In this document: positions 35,076 through 44,762 of the stretch, one piece after another
Numbering within the stretch: position 1 is the first letter of the stretch
Layout of the letters: each line of letters opens with the position of its first letter
Origin: Pseudomonas violetae
GTDB taxonomy: Bacteria; Pseudomonadota; Gammaproteobacteria; Pseudomonadales; Pseudomonadaceae
Length of the DNA: 64,000 nucleotides
NCBI RefSeq assembly: GCF_023072615.1
Contig: NZ_JAKNRW010000006.1
Span: 186,001-250,000, forward strand
Direction of reading: 5' to 3'
Program-made: the position numbers and the translations under genes
Notes under the pieces: model-generated
What the model saw: only the letters and a program-made list of their open reading frames with translations
The model's database searches: none
Told to the model about the DNA's origin: nothing

Positions 35076-35538
35076 GAAAAGCTTGAAAGTTGAGGGGGCA
35101 TACATCGCATGGAAAGTTTCAGTGCAGTAGGTGTCGTCAATTTGATCAATGGTTATCTATGCGGTAGAGTGAGGTGCTCAGTATGAAATATATTGGCGTT
35201 TGCTGGGTTGGGATTTTATAACGTCAGTTTTCAATTCTGTCTTTCTGAGACTAAAGTATTTCGTAAGCGTTTTTCGCGCAAAAACATTCTCGTACTGTTT
35301 CAGGGACATAGGATGTGCCTCTCTCTGATCTCTTTTATCGCCCAAAAATAATGAAAATCAGATTCAAGTTTGGATTGATAAAAATTGTCCGCAGGGTCGG
35401 TTTGTTTTCATGGAAGCAGTCGCCGTCATAGAGAGCGACAAACCATAGTTATGTGTGTCGCTGGCGGATCTTGTAATGCGTGAAACAGCGACGCTGTGGC
35501 ACGCTGGGGTTTGCCGTTACCGGTTTATATTTTGGCGC
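35076..35538. other. Region without a recognisable gene
   Basis: This 460-base stretch is AT-rich in its first half and shows no ribosome site plus frame combination I would support. It is probably decayed mobile DNA. Confidence 0.5.
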
Positions 35539-35868
35539 TCAATAAATGACTTTCAGGTAGTTCTGCAGCATAAGAAGCGGTGCTTCCAGTTGCTGCAGAG
35601 TCTGCGCGCCATCACAATCAACCGATAACCTCTGAAGCTCACGCCCCAAGGGTTTATCCACGCCCCCCAAGGCATCCAGTGCTAACGCCAGGCATTGGTT
35701 GACCCTCAACCGGATCGCCGCGACATCCCCCTGGCGCACCAGTAAACCAAAAACCTCGCGCTCGTAATCGCTCATGATCAGATCATCGCGCAGAATCGGG
35801 CTCGAGCCTTCCGTCTCATGTGCGAGCTTCAGGCAGAACAGGGCGACGGTTTCCAGGAGCAATTCCAT
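35539..35868 (-). CDS. Hypothetical protein next to the attachment site
   Basis: The 109-residue protein starts MELLLETVALFCLKLAHETEGS and is predicted to be helical; MSDYEREVFGLL is its most conserved-looking stretch. I do not recognise the family. GC content and codon use match the core genome. ATG at 35868 has AGGA upstream and was preferred to an ATG nine codons earlier. It is the chromosomal neighbour of the island, beyond the old tRNA-Leu terminator. Confidence 0.6.
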   Translation of the reverse strand: MELLLETVALFCLKLAHETEGSSPILRDDLIMSDYEREVFGLLVRQGDVAAIRLRVNQCLALALDALGGVDKPLGRELQRLSVDCDGAQTLQQLEAPLLMLQNYLKVIY

Positions 35869-35901
35869 GGGGGGAATCCTTGTGAAATGTTTCACCGGGT
35901 G

Positions 35902-35975
35902 TGGGAGCGGGGCGAGAAGAGCAGGATCAAAAGATCGCAGCCTTCGGCAGCTCCTACGCCGGGTGGTGGGGCAGG
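35902..35975. repeat. REP-type elements
   Basis: Overlapping copies of REP arms (GTGGGAGCGGGGCGAG, then GATCAAAAGATCGCAGCC, then GGCAGCTCCTACGCC) lie between the hypothetical gene and the tRNA terminator. The middle part is shared with 9431-9502. Confidence 0.7.
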
Positions 35976-35991
35976 TGCTTTATCGCAGGCG

Positions 35992-36022
35992 AAAAAAAAG
36001 GCCTTGCTAAGCAAGACCTTTC
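35992..36022 (-). terminator. Old terminator of tRNA-Leu, now cut off by the island
   Basis: On the minus strand a perfect hairpin (arms AAGGTCTTGC and GCAAGGCCTT around TTA) is followed by eight Ts. It lies right beyond the left att repeat, where the native tRNA-Leu transcript would have ended before the island inserted. Confidence 0.8.
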
Positions 36023-36029
36023 TTAATTT

Positions 36030-36050
36030 TGGTGCCCCGAGGGGGACTCG
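36030..36050. repeat. Left attachment-site repeat
   Basis: The 21-base sequence matches the 3' end of the tRNA-Leu gene at 53652-53673 except for one base. This is the duplicated core left by integrase-mediated insertion. Confidence 0.85.
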
Positions 36051-36188
36051 CATGCTCCATATTCTATAAGGCTTGTGGGCCATTTAAAAGTCTAGGGATA
36101 CATGCAGGGATACACGAAAGGCCTTGCTGACTCCATTCTATCCCAGCCAGCAAAGCGATGCTGGCACTTGGTCGCTGGCCGTACTGGA

Positions 36189-37130
36189 CTAAAGCTCTGC
36201 AGGATCTGAGTCGGCTTGCAGATCTGGATAGTCAGTCCATTTGCAAACACCGCAGCTATGGTAATACGAGCCCTCTGGTGGGATATGGATATCGAAGTGT
36301 CTGCGGACGTCACGTGATTTGCAGGTCGGACAGGTGTCTAGGTGTGCTTCCTGGTCCCGCTCCAAAATTTGAAAGGAGTTACCGATTACTGTGCGGCAGG
36401 TATGTATTGCGATTGATGAAGCCATCTGGCCGCCGCTTTTCGAATGAGTGAGCCAATTCACCAGCTGCCAAGCTTCCTTACCAATGTTCTTCAGATGCTG
36501 ACGCAGTTCTTTGTTACTCCCTCCCCCGCACAACTGATTCATCAATAAATCATTCCAAGCTAGAAAATTAGCTTTTTGAGGGAGCTCAATCGCCTCAGGC
36601 ATTTCCGTGGAGGTCCTGAGCGCTTCGATCATGCAAACGAGCGCCTCCCTCAGAAGCATACCAACAGCTTGGAAGTCTTCGAGTTCTACAGCGGACTCAT
36701 GGCGCTCGTCAGCCTGATCCATTCTCCTGAAAACTTCATCGAATGGGGTTGGTTCGTAATTGGCGATAGGCTCGGGCCGACTCTTCAACCGCATCATTAA
36801 GCCGATGTGGAACGAGATGGTGTAATCGAGGCTTGGGAAGAAACGCTGTGAGTAGAGATTGGTCAGATTCGTTAAGACCCAGTAGCGGTCTTTGTCGGTC
36901 GTCACGTCCCAAATGTCGTAAGACTCCCCAATAACCGTCTCTCGTTTCAGCTTCTCTACGTGAAGTACTTCCTCATCCGGAGCTTGGCCATTTACGTAGC
37001 TAGCGATGTCCCTGCCTGCATGCACGTCGCTCTCAACGCTGTAGCGAGACAGTTCCTCAGCAGGGATCAGATTTACTGGGACAACGCAGCCTTCAGAACT
37101 CTCAAGATCGTTTCCTTCCTCAACGCTCAT
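36189..37130 (-). CDS. Hypothetical zinc-ribbon protein in the island
   Basis: The 313-residue protein ends in a likely zinc ribbon: CPTCKSRDVRRHFDIHIPPEGSYYHSCGVC. The middle is helical, with RMDQADERHESAVELEDFQAVGMLLREAL, which resembles helical domains in DUF4145-type or HEPN-like proteins but is not conclusive. ATG at 37130 was chosen over a GTG at 37136, and GGAG lies ahead of it. Base composition is near 50 percent GC. It sits at the left end of the island, divergent from the giant defence-type gene, as an accessory protein might. Confidence 0.6.
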   Translation of the reverse strand: MSVEEGNDLESSEGCVVPVNLIPAEELSRYSVESDVHAGRDIASYVNGQAPDEEVLHVEKLKRETVIGESYDIWDVTTDKDRYWVLTNLTNLYSQRFFPSLDYTISFHIGLMMRLKSRPEPIANYEPTPFDEVFRRMDQADERHESAVELEDFQAVGMLLREALVCMIEALRTSTEMPEAIELPQKANFLAWNDLLMNQLCGGGSNKELRQHLKNIGKEAWQLVNWLTHSKSGGQMASSIAIHTCRTVIGNSFQILERDQEAHLDTCPTCKSRDVRRHFDIHIPPEGSYYHSCGVCKWTDYPDLQADSDPAEL

Positions 37131-38091
37131 AACCACTCCATTTGTGTCGATAGTCGACTGCTACATAGCATTTTCTAAGGGCACCCGGCCAGCGCGTTGG
37201 ACCTGAGTGAGCCAATCAGCTGCTGAGATACAGACGTCGCTCCACGTGGGAAATGCTGGCGGGGACCCTGAGGGTTTAGTCGAGATACGGGGTCGGAAAC
37301 CCGCGGGGTTTTGGTAGTGGGATGCCCTCCAGCTTACTGAAATTTCAACGTTGAAGTTGAAAGGATCTTGCAGAAAAAGGGGCATCGTTACCGTGTTGGT
37401 AACGGTGAACTCAGATCCGTCGTTTCGTAGGGCAAATGCACAGGTTAACAGTCAGTTCACCGGGTTCACCTGTTCACTAAGCTGGGAGATCTCCCGCTAA
37501 CAAGGTCCGACGGGTTTCCGACCCCGTACCCCCCGGATAACCCCAGGGGCCCCGGCGGTTTTCGGCACCCCGGCACGGTGAGCCACCCCTGTTCGCCACC
37601 GGCTGGCGGTGCTTCGCAGACGCCCAGCCGCTTGGCAGACCAACGTTCATACAGGCCGATGGCAACATCCACACCCGCCATTGCGGTAAGGCAGCCCATC
37701 GCCGACGTACTTCTGTTACAAAATCGAGAGCGTACGTGAGACCGCTGCTCGCTGGTGGAACGCTCTGTAGCGGGGAGGCGGGGGTCAGTGTTGTTCGAAG
37801 CTGTCTCAATACCAGTGTGACAAGTGTTATATGTGTAACGAGCCTTCCTAACCTATTGAATATATTGGTTTATTTTCATGTCACACCGTTTTGTTTTTCG
37901 TGTTACACCGTCAGTGGAAAGCTGGGGCGGTGTTACAGATGGACTGCCTTTGTACCCAACTCAGACTTTTCTTGTGTCTAAGATCGTCAGAATTTGATGA
38001 GCTGACTTCCACCGATTTCTAAAAGCTGCTTTTGTTGCTTGGAGGCAGTACTTGTGGCTACATCGCTTGAAATTAGAGGGATCCAGGAAGA
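37131..38091. other. Long non-coding region with inverted repeats and iterons
   Basis: No gene is supported in these 960 bases. Visible structure includes an 18 bp perfect inverted repeat (TACGGGGTCGGAAACCCG at 37286-37303 and its complement at 37511-37528), a 19-base CGTTACC/GGTAACG dyad at 37386-37404, three GTTCAC copies between about 37454 and 37478, and GTTACAC-type repeats at 37815-37937. A short decayed frame (37477-37809, minus) overlaps these. The GTTCAC set resembles the iterons in the P4 origin and could mark a replication origin or control sites. Confidence 0.45.
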
Positions 38092-41000
38092 ATGGACAAA
38101 ACAAGAGCGTCTCGCGATGGCCACGAATTTCATGAGGCTTGGGCTGCGCGTAAAGCACTCCAGCTTGTCATGCCGAGCGATGGCCTTGTGGGCATTGCAG
38201 TTGAAGGGCTTTCACCTGTTGATCAAACAAAAGCGTCGGCGAAAACGGTCGAGATTGCCGATCTTGTCCTGTACTACGGGAAAAGACCAACATTTGATGA
38301 GGCAGAATCAGTAGTCATTGTGCAACTTAAATACTCCAAAGGGTCTGAGCAAGTTCCGTTCCGTGCGAGCGATGCAAAGAAGACAATAGAGAAATTTGCG
38401 GAGGCTTTTGAGAATTTTTTAGAGAAGTATGGAGCTAGTGACGTTGAGGGGAAGTTGGCATTTGAACTAGTAACAAATAGACCCATATATAATGAATTCG
38501 ACGAGGCTATTGAAGGTATTGCCTCAGGCGCGCGTTTGACAGGAGAAGCCAAAAAGCAGGCAAGCCAGTTTATAGCCGCATGCGGGCTTCTAAATACAAA
38601 ATTAGCTCAGTTTGCTAAGAAAGTCAGAATCATTGGAGCGGCTGGTAGTCTCAGACGAAACAAGCAATATCTCTCTCAGATGATTACTGACTGGTCAGCA
38701 GCTCCTGACGCAATGGCGCGAGCTCGATTGGGGAATTTGAGGCAGTTACTTCGTGATAAGGCTGGTTTGGTATGTGAAGGAAAAAATGTCATCAGCCGGA
38801 CTGATGTCTTAGATGCTTTGGAACTACAAAGTCCCGATGACCTCTTTCCTTGCCCTACTAGTTTTCCGGAAGTTGGGAGTGTAGTCTCGCGTGAGCAACT
38901 ATCAGAAGTGGTATGCCTCATACCTAACTTGGATAAGCCTCTTGTTATTCACGCAGATGGAGGCATGGGTAAAACAGTATTTCTACAAAGTTTAGCCAAG
39001 GCGTTGAGTGAGACGCATGAAACAGTATTGTTTGATTGCTTTGGTGGTGGCGCTTACCGAGCTCCAGAGGATGCGCGTCATCTCCCTAAACGCGGTCTGA
39101 TTCATATCACCAATAATCTCGCGTGCGATGGTTTGTGCGATCCATTGTTGCCAATAAACGAAAACATAGAAGAACTTATTAGGGCCTTCCGAGCACGACT
39201 TTCTCAAGCCATAGCTACACTCAGACGAGTGTCGCCGTCTAAGCAGCTACTATTGTTTATCGATGCGATAGATAACGCCGCTGAGCATGCGAAAGACAAG
39301 GGCGAACTTTCCTTTCCTACACTCTTGCTTGAAAGCTTTCATCATGGCGGACCTGTTGATGGGGTTCAAATTATTGTAAGCTGCCGGACATATCGGCGAA
39401 ATATCTCAAGAAAGGATGTTTCATGTGAAGAAGTTGAATTAAAGCCATTCAGCCTTGCAGAAACTGAAAAATATCTTCGCGATCGTATCCCAACTACAAC
39501 CGATACTCAGATAAAGGTCGCATTCTCTCGTTCGCAAGGAACACCTCGAATACTCGAGCATCTTGCGCTTAGCGATAGAGGGCTCCTTGAACCATCTGAG
39601 GTAAATAAAATAATAAGATTAGATGACCTTCTGAGAAGTCGAATTCAGACCGCTCTTGGTGAGGCGCTGCGGAGAGGCAACAGCGAACGCGAAATCAACG
39701 CGTTCCTTGCCGGCCTGGCCGTTTTACCTCCCCCTGTACCTCTTGACGAGTATGCAGACGCACACGGCATAGATTTAAGTGCAGTAAAAAGCTTCGCGGC
39801 GGATTTATCTCCTCTACTTGAGCAAACGAGACATGGGTTGATGTTTCGTGATGAACCGACGGAAACATTCGTACGAGAATCTTATGCTGTAAAAACTGAT
39901 ATTCTTCATGTGCTAGCCGAAAATCTCTTCAAGAAACAAGGCGTTTCGGTGTATGCGGCAAGCGCGCTTCCAGGTCTACTTCAGAAACTAGATGACGGGA
40001 AGCTTCTGTTTGATTTGGCGTTTGATGAGCGGTTTCCTAGTGTGATAACAAGCGCCGTTGGCAAACAAAATATCCGCTACTCAAGATTAAAAGCCGCTGT
40101 CCTCCATGCTGCTCGGAAGCAAGATTTCGATCATCTTGTCCACTTTCTGGTTGAGCTTTCGACCCTTGCAGCCATAACTCAGCGTGGTGCGGATTATATT
40201 CTGGATAATCCAGATCTAGTGATTGCATCTCACGATGTTGACGCAACAAGGCGGCTTTTCGAGACGCGAACATTATGGCCTGGAACACGTCACGCACGAC
40301 TTATTATTGCAAGTGTATTATCTGGCGATCTAAACAACGCATCGCGACATGCTGTAACTGCCGGGGAGTGGCTTGGTCACTTTTATCAGCAGGATGATGA
40401 ATACCGTAGAGATAGAGGGGGGCCGGAAAGCCTTGATATTGCGTCAATTCCTTTGTGTTTAATCGCCAAAAATCGTGTGCGCGATGCCGCAAAATTCATG
40501 AAGGGATGGCAGGAGTGGTATGCATACGAAGTTGCAGAACATTTATTCTACTTGTTGAGCCAAGCTCAATCGATGGGTGTAATTCCGGTAGTTAACGTTT
40601 TTCGCTTCTTGACGGCCGCGAAGTCACAGCCTGGCGTTCTCGCAGCGGCGCTCTCTTTTATGGAGTTCGAAAGTGAGATTCAACGCAAACTTGTCGGTGC
40701 GCTGGCTAGAGCGTGTCAAAATAATTTCGTGGAGGAAGGTAAGGACTTTCATAGAGGAAATGATTATTTAGTTAAGGATGGTCTCCTGAAAGCTGCTTCG
40801 GTAGCAACATCGCTGGGTATGCGCGCAGAAGCAGCTACTATTGTCAGAGCCATTCAGTGTGAAAGTCCAAGTCTTTGGTCGTATATGGACCGCTTCTCCA
40901 ACAAAGGTGTGTTTCCGTTTGTAGTTTGTACAGCTCTTAACGCAGCAGGAGTACAGCAGAAAATCACAGAGCTCATGCTTCTTCCAAAAGAACTCACTGA

Positions 41001-44000
41001 TATTGGAGCTCGCATCTCTAATGTGTCAGATGGAAAGGAGTTTCGGAAGGCTCTTCATAATGAGTTGCGCGATACTCTTAATTCTAAAGAGCAGTCATTA
41101 GATGGAAGGGAGACCATGAGTGCAGAAACAAAAAGGGACGCTGGAAGTTTTATCGACGATCAACTAGAACCGCTTCTAGAAATGACTAACGTTTTCACTG
41201 CCATGCTTTCCTCTGAAAAGGGAAAAGGCGATAACATATTTCTAGAGCTGGTTTCGGTGTGGGCGAGGCTTAGAAATAAAAGAGAGCGCTACTCTGGTCG
41301 CCAGGAAGTGAATACTTTTTTTGACATGCTAGGTCAACAGCTACTATCCTTTTCACTGTGGTCTCGTAGCGATCTTAAACTTTCTTCAGTGAAAGTATTC
41401 GTATTGGAAATGTGCGGAGCCAATGTAGCGCAAACATCAGCTCTGATCAATATGGTCGAGATACTCTCGAGACGGATTGAGCTGCAGGAACTGGCGGGTA
41501 AAACAGCAATAGTGGTCAAGGCCTTAATAGAATTTGAAGATGAGGTTGACTATAGAGCTTCTCTATTTGCGAAACTAGCTAGAGCTATAATGTCGGCAAG
41601 CTTCGAGGAGGCTGCGTCTTATTTTCGTGCTGGCATTGAACAAATGGACGCCATAGGCTCAAATGACTATCAGTTTACAAATGAGCTGCTGATATTTGCT
41701 TCTGAGTTAAAGGGAGATGAACTCGAGGAGGGCGACTTTCACACATTATCTAATATTTGCGAACTAAATATGCCCTCTGAAGAGCATAAGTTTCCTTGGT
41801 TTGCATTCGCAAAAGGATTGGTAAGAGCTTCCGGGTGCCGCACGCTTTCAAAGCTAGGAAGATGGGATGATCGCGACAAAATCTCGCTTGATTATACTTT
41901 ACTACCTTATCTGACGGCACTACTTGAACAAGACAAAATAGATCCGTCCATCGCTGTGGCGCTGCTCCGTATCTCGGCTCCAGCGGAACTGTATGCTTGC
42001 GGTACGGAGCAAATGGCGGAAGTGATCGCAAGTAAAGGTTATCCGAATGTGAAGGAATTATTGAGTGAGCTAATCATTCAATTTGCACAGAGTAATCCAG
42101 GCGCCTCTATGCCCAGTACTCTGGGAAAGCTTCACAAGATTGCTGAAAGGGAACTCGGTATAGACTCAGAGCACTGCACCTATCTTTCAGTCGCTGCACC
42201 GAAGTTCAAAAAGTTGCAAGATGAAGGAAATGACAATAGGAATTATCATGGGGAGCGGGCCTCATATTCCCTATCTAAGGTAAGTGATCAAGAGGAGGAG
42301 GCACGACGTGCTGTAGAGTCTATTGTGCAAGAAGTGGACCCTTATGACGAGGTTTCAATGTCGCGAGCAGTTGAGGCCCTTAACGATGTTCAGAATTTCA
42401 CTGACCTTAAACGTAACTTTTTTGAAGATGTGCGCGCAAAGCTAAAGTACGCTGAAAGACCAAGATATATTAATATAATCTCTCGGCTTGAGACTTTCGA
42501 GTTCTATGCAAAGCTACGTGAACTCAGGGAGTGCAAGAGCAAGTGGGGTGGGACTTCTGCAGCCTTAGAAGATGCATTTCGTGATGCTGGAAGGGTCTTG
42601 ATGCAAGTTCATGCAGATGACTTTGTGCATAATGATTATCTCTCAGGGTCGCAACTGAAGGAGGTAGCTGAGCTATCCGGTATTCCGATGTCTGTGTTGG
42701 CAATTGAGTTAATCATGATTTTTGCGGAACCAGACTCTCATTTACCTGCATCAATCTGGATGGCCCTCGCAGCAATTATTTGTGAAAAAACCAAAGCAGG
42801 TGAGGGGCAACTGGCACTGAAAAGATTATTGAATAGTAATTCAGCTAAGTTAGCGTCAACTGTCGTTGACGGTGCGTTGAATCGTGGCCTCTATCCTGCA
42901 TCCAGCGAGACGGATATTGCCGCAGGGTTGGTATGGTACGCACTTGGTTCGCCTACTGCCGCATGTCGATGGAGAGCCGCTTACAGCCTCCGTTGCTTCG
43001 CTCGGTTTGGGCGATGGGACGTAATAGATGCGATTTTTGAAAGATTTTCGTCTACCGATGCTCATCCTTACCAAGCTCCGGAGCTTGAATTTTATTTTCT
43101 TCACGCACGACTCTGGTTGCTAATTGCGATTGCGCGAATTTCAAAGGATTTTCCGCAACATGTGGCAAGATATTTCACTCAGTTAAGATCCATTGCGTTA
43201 GACGCAACTACGCCGCATGTATTGTTTCGCCACTTTGCGGCTCAAGCTGTTCTGGAATGTATAAAAAATGGAAATCTCGGTCTGTCAAAATCTGAGGCTA
43301 ATATCTTCAGTTTGGTTAACAAGTCTCCATTTCCCAAGAAGAAATCGAAAAGTTTCGCGCGCGATTCGTTTTATCAGGATCGCTCAGACTCTTCATCAAC
43401 TTCAAAGCTAAAGTTTAGCTTGGACTATGATTTCGATAAGAGTGAAGTAACTCGCATAGTTGATATGTTTGATCGGCCAAGATGGGAAATTAAGGACGCT
43501 ATGACGGCCTGGGTTAGGAAATATGATAAAAAAATAACAAGCATGTATGAAGCTGGTAAGCGATCTGTTCGTCGAAGAAATCGTGTCAGCGGCCTTGATG
43601 CGATGCATCACCTATACGGACAACAACTGGGGCAACATGCACTTTATCTTGTAGCAGGAGATTTGTTGGCGAAACATAAGGTTGTTCAACGCCCCTATGA
43701 TGATGACAATCCTTGGTGTGAGTGGCTGAAGCGCGAGGTGCTTACAAAAAGTGATGGTTTTTGGCTCGGTGATGGAACGGATAGACCTCCTATAGATGCG
43801 CAAGTTAATCTCTTTGAGCAAGGTGAAAAAGGCCTTGTAATTACAGGAAATAAAGTGAAGATCCTTGATCTTTTGGGTATCGATTCTTCAATTGCAGCAG
43901 CATTGGTGGTAGCTGGGGACTGGCGCTCAGCTGATGGTATCTTGATTCGTATTTCATCGGCGCTTGTGCCTCCTAAACAAGCAAAAACATTAGCTCTAAA

Positions 44001-44541
44001 GCTGTCTAAAAAGGACCCTTTTCAAGCTTGGCTGCCACATGCAAATGAGCATGAGGAAGACGATGAGTATTCGCGGTCAGAAGGGCTATACACGCCTTGG
44101 ATCGTTTGGCCTTCCATCGAACCGAAACTTGATGAAACCGACCCCTTTGGCGTGGATTCGGCTTTACGACGACGGCATTTCACTAAGGCTATAAATGCAA
44201 ACAACTCTTTGAGAACTCTGGATTCTTTCAGGCGGCTTTGGGTTGATCCAGATGGAGCCGTAGTGGTGAGATCTGAGGCGTGGGGAAGTAACCCAGCTCG
44301 TGACGAGGATGATTCGGTTAGCGCTGACCGGCTTGTTTGTAGAACTGATTTCGTAAAGCGTGTGCTCGATGATCAGTGTGCGGATCTTTTGATACTCATA
44401 GTGCTGCGACGCTATAACAAAGGATTTGGCAGTCAAGGAAATCAATATCTGCATACGACGGCAGTTGTCCGGGTTAAGAAAAACTTAGAATTTGAGTATT
44501 ATCCTGGCGTAGTTAACGAGCCGCATGTAACAAAGTATTAG
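38092..44541 (+). CDS. Giant nuclease-STAND NTPase, probable antiviral defence protein (Avs-like)
   Basis: The 2149-residue protein has three parts. Residues 1-210 look like a PD-(D/E)xK or Cap4-type DNA endonuclease: conserved E38, D57 in EIADLVLYYG and Q78-x-K80 in IVQLKYS. Residues 270-600 are a STAND NTPase with Walker A HADGGMGKTVF (287-297), Walker B LLLFIDAID (386-394), a sensor SCRTYRR (about 427) and a winged-helix region SQGTPRILEHL. The last 1500 residues are helical repeats that would sense a ligand. This is the architecture of Avs/AVAST sensors, which bind conserved phage proteins and then cleave DNA. The large length and single-gene layout suit them. The sequence is AT-richer than neighbours. 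I have not assigned it to a named subtype. Confidence 0.75.
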   Translation: MDKTRASRDGHEFHEAWAARKALQLVMPSDGLVGIAVEGLSPVDQTKASAKTVEIADLVLYYGKRPTFDEAESVVIVQLKYSKGSEQVPFRASDAKKTIEKFAEAFENFLEKYGASDVEGKLAFELVTNRPIYNEFDEAIEGIASGARLTGEAKKQASQFIAACGLLNTKLAQFAKKVRIIGAAGSLRRNKQYLSQMITDWSAAPDAMARARLGNLRQLLRDKAGLVCEGKNVISRTDVLDALELQSPDDLFPCPTSFPEVGSVVSREQLSEVVCLIPNLDKPLVIHADGGMGKTVFLQSLAKALSETHETVLFDCFGGGAYRAPEDARHLPKRGLIHITNNLACDGLCDPLLPINENIEELIRAFRARLSQAIATLRRVSPSKQLLLFIDAIDNAAEHAKDKGELSFPTLLLESFHHGGPVDGVQIIVSCRTYRRNISRKDVSCEEVELKPFSLAETEKYLRDRIPTTTDTQIKVAFSRSQGTPRILEHLALSDRGLLEPSEVNKIIRLDDLLRSRIQTALGEALRRGNSEREINAFLAGLAVLPPPVPLDEYADAHGIDLSAVKSFAADLSPLLEQTRHGLMFRDEPTETFVRESYAVKTDILHVLAENLFKKQGVSVYAASALPGLLQKLDDGKLLFDLAFDERFPSVITSAVGKQNIRYSRLKAAVLHAARKQDFDHLVHFLVELSTLAAITQRGADYILDNPDLVIASHDVDATRRLFETRTLWPGTRHARLIIASVLSGDLNNASRHAVTAGEWLGHFYQQDDEYRRDRGGPESLDIASIPLCLIAKNRVRDAAKFMKGWQEWYAYEVAEHLFYLLSQAQSMGVIPVVNVFRFLTAAKSQPGVLAAALSFMEFESEIQRKLVGALARACQNNFVEEGKDFHRGNDYLVKDGLLKAASVATSLGMRAEAATIVRAIQCESPSLWSYMDRFSNKGVFPFVVCTALNAAGVQQKITELMLLPKELTDIGARISNVSDGKEFRKALHNELRDTLNSKEQSLDGRETMSAETKRDAGSFIDDQLEPLLEMTNVFTAMLSSEKGKGDNIFLELVSVWARLRNKRERYSGRQEVNTFFDMLGQQLLSFSLWSRSDLKLSSVKVFVLEMCGANVAQTSALINMVEILSRRIELQELAGKTAIVVKALIEFEDEVDYRASLFAKLARAIMSASFEEAASYFRAGIEQMDAIGSNDYQFTNELLIFASELKGDELEEGDFHTLSNICELNMPSEEHKFPWFAFAKGLVRASGCRTLSKLGRWDDRDKISLDYTLLPYLTALLEQDKIDPSIAVALLRISAPAELYACGTEQMAEVIASKGYPNVKELLSELIIQFAQSNPGASMPSTLGKLHKIAERELGIDSEHCTYLSVAAPKFKKLQDEGNDNRNYHGERASYSLSKVSDQEEEARRAVESIVQEVDPYDEVSMSRAVEALNDVQNFTDLKRNFFEDVRAKLKYAERPRYINIISRLETFEFYAKLRELRECKSKWGGTSAALEDAFRDAGRVLMQVHADDFVHNDYLSGSQLKEVAELSGIPMSVLAIELIMIFAEPDSHLPASIWMALAAIICEKTKAGEGQLALKRLLNSNSAKLASTVVDGALNRGLYPASSETDIAAGLVWYALGSPTAACRWRAAYSLRCFARFGRWDVIDAIFERFSSTDAHPYQAPELEFYFLHARLWLLIAIARISKDFPQHVARYFTQLRSIALDATTPHVLFRHFAAQAVLECIKNGNLGLSKSEANIFSLVNKSPFPKKKSKSFARDSFYQDRSDSSSTSKLKFSLDYDFDKSEVTRIVDMFDRPRWEIKDAMTAWVRKYDKKITSMYEAGKRSVRRRNRVSGLDAMHHLYGQQLGQHALYLVAGDLLAKHKVVQRPYDDDNPWCEWLKREVLTKSDGFWLGDGTDRPPIDAQVNLFEQGEKGLVITGNKVKILDLLGIDSSIAAALVVAGDWRSADGILIRISSALVPPKQAKTLALKLSKKDPFQAWLPHANEHEEDDEYSRSEGLYTPWIVWPSIEPKLDETDPFGVDSALRRRHFTKAINANNSLRTLDSFRRLWVDPDGAVVVRSEAWGSNPARDEDDSVSADRLVCRTDFVKRVLDDQCADLLILIVLRRYNKGFGSQGNQYLHTTAVVRVKKNLEFEYYPGVVNEPHVTKY

Positions 44542-44710
44542 GTGGCGTGTGAGGTCGGGTAGTGGTTTCTATAATAGCGATTCATAGGCGCTCACGGAGT
44601 TTCTTCAGCCGGGATCAATTTGACTCCTTTTTTATTGCAGACCTTTGAGTGATTTAATTCAAAAAAAGCAGACTTTGGTCTTGTTAATAAAAAGGTGAGA
44701 GCTAGCGCGA

Positions 44711-44737
44711 TAAAAAGCCGACTTGCATCGGCTTTTT
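44711..44737. terminator. Bidirectional intrinsic terminator
   Basis: AAAAAGCCGA and TCGGCTTTTT pair closely, with As before and Ts after, between two convergent genes. Confidence 0.75.
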
Positions 44738-44762
44738 CGGGGGGGCAGTTCAGCTTTCCCTG

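Noticed and set aside
37466..37809. Two short minus-strand frames in the long island gap
   Set aside because: They cross an 18 bp inverted repeat and iteron-like sites, lack ribosome sites and have odd composition. I treat them as non-coding or as decayed remains.
44541..44762. CRISPR-like or other array in the gap after the giant gene
   Set aside because: Only one terminator hairpin is present and no regular repeat-spacer pattern occurs anywhere in the window.
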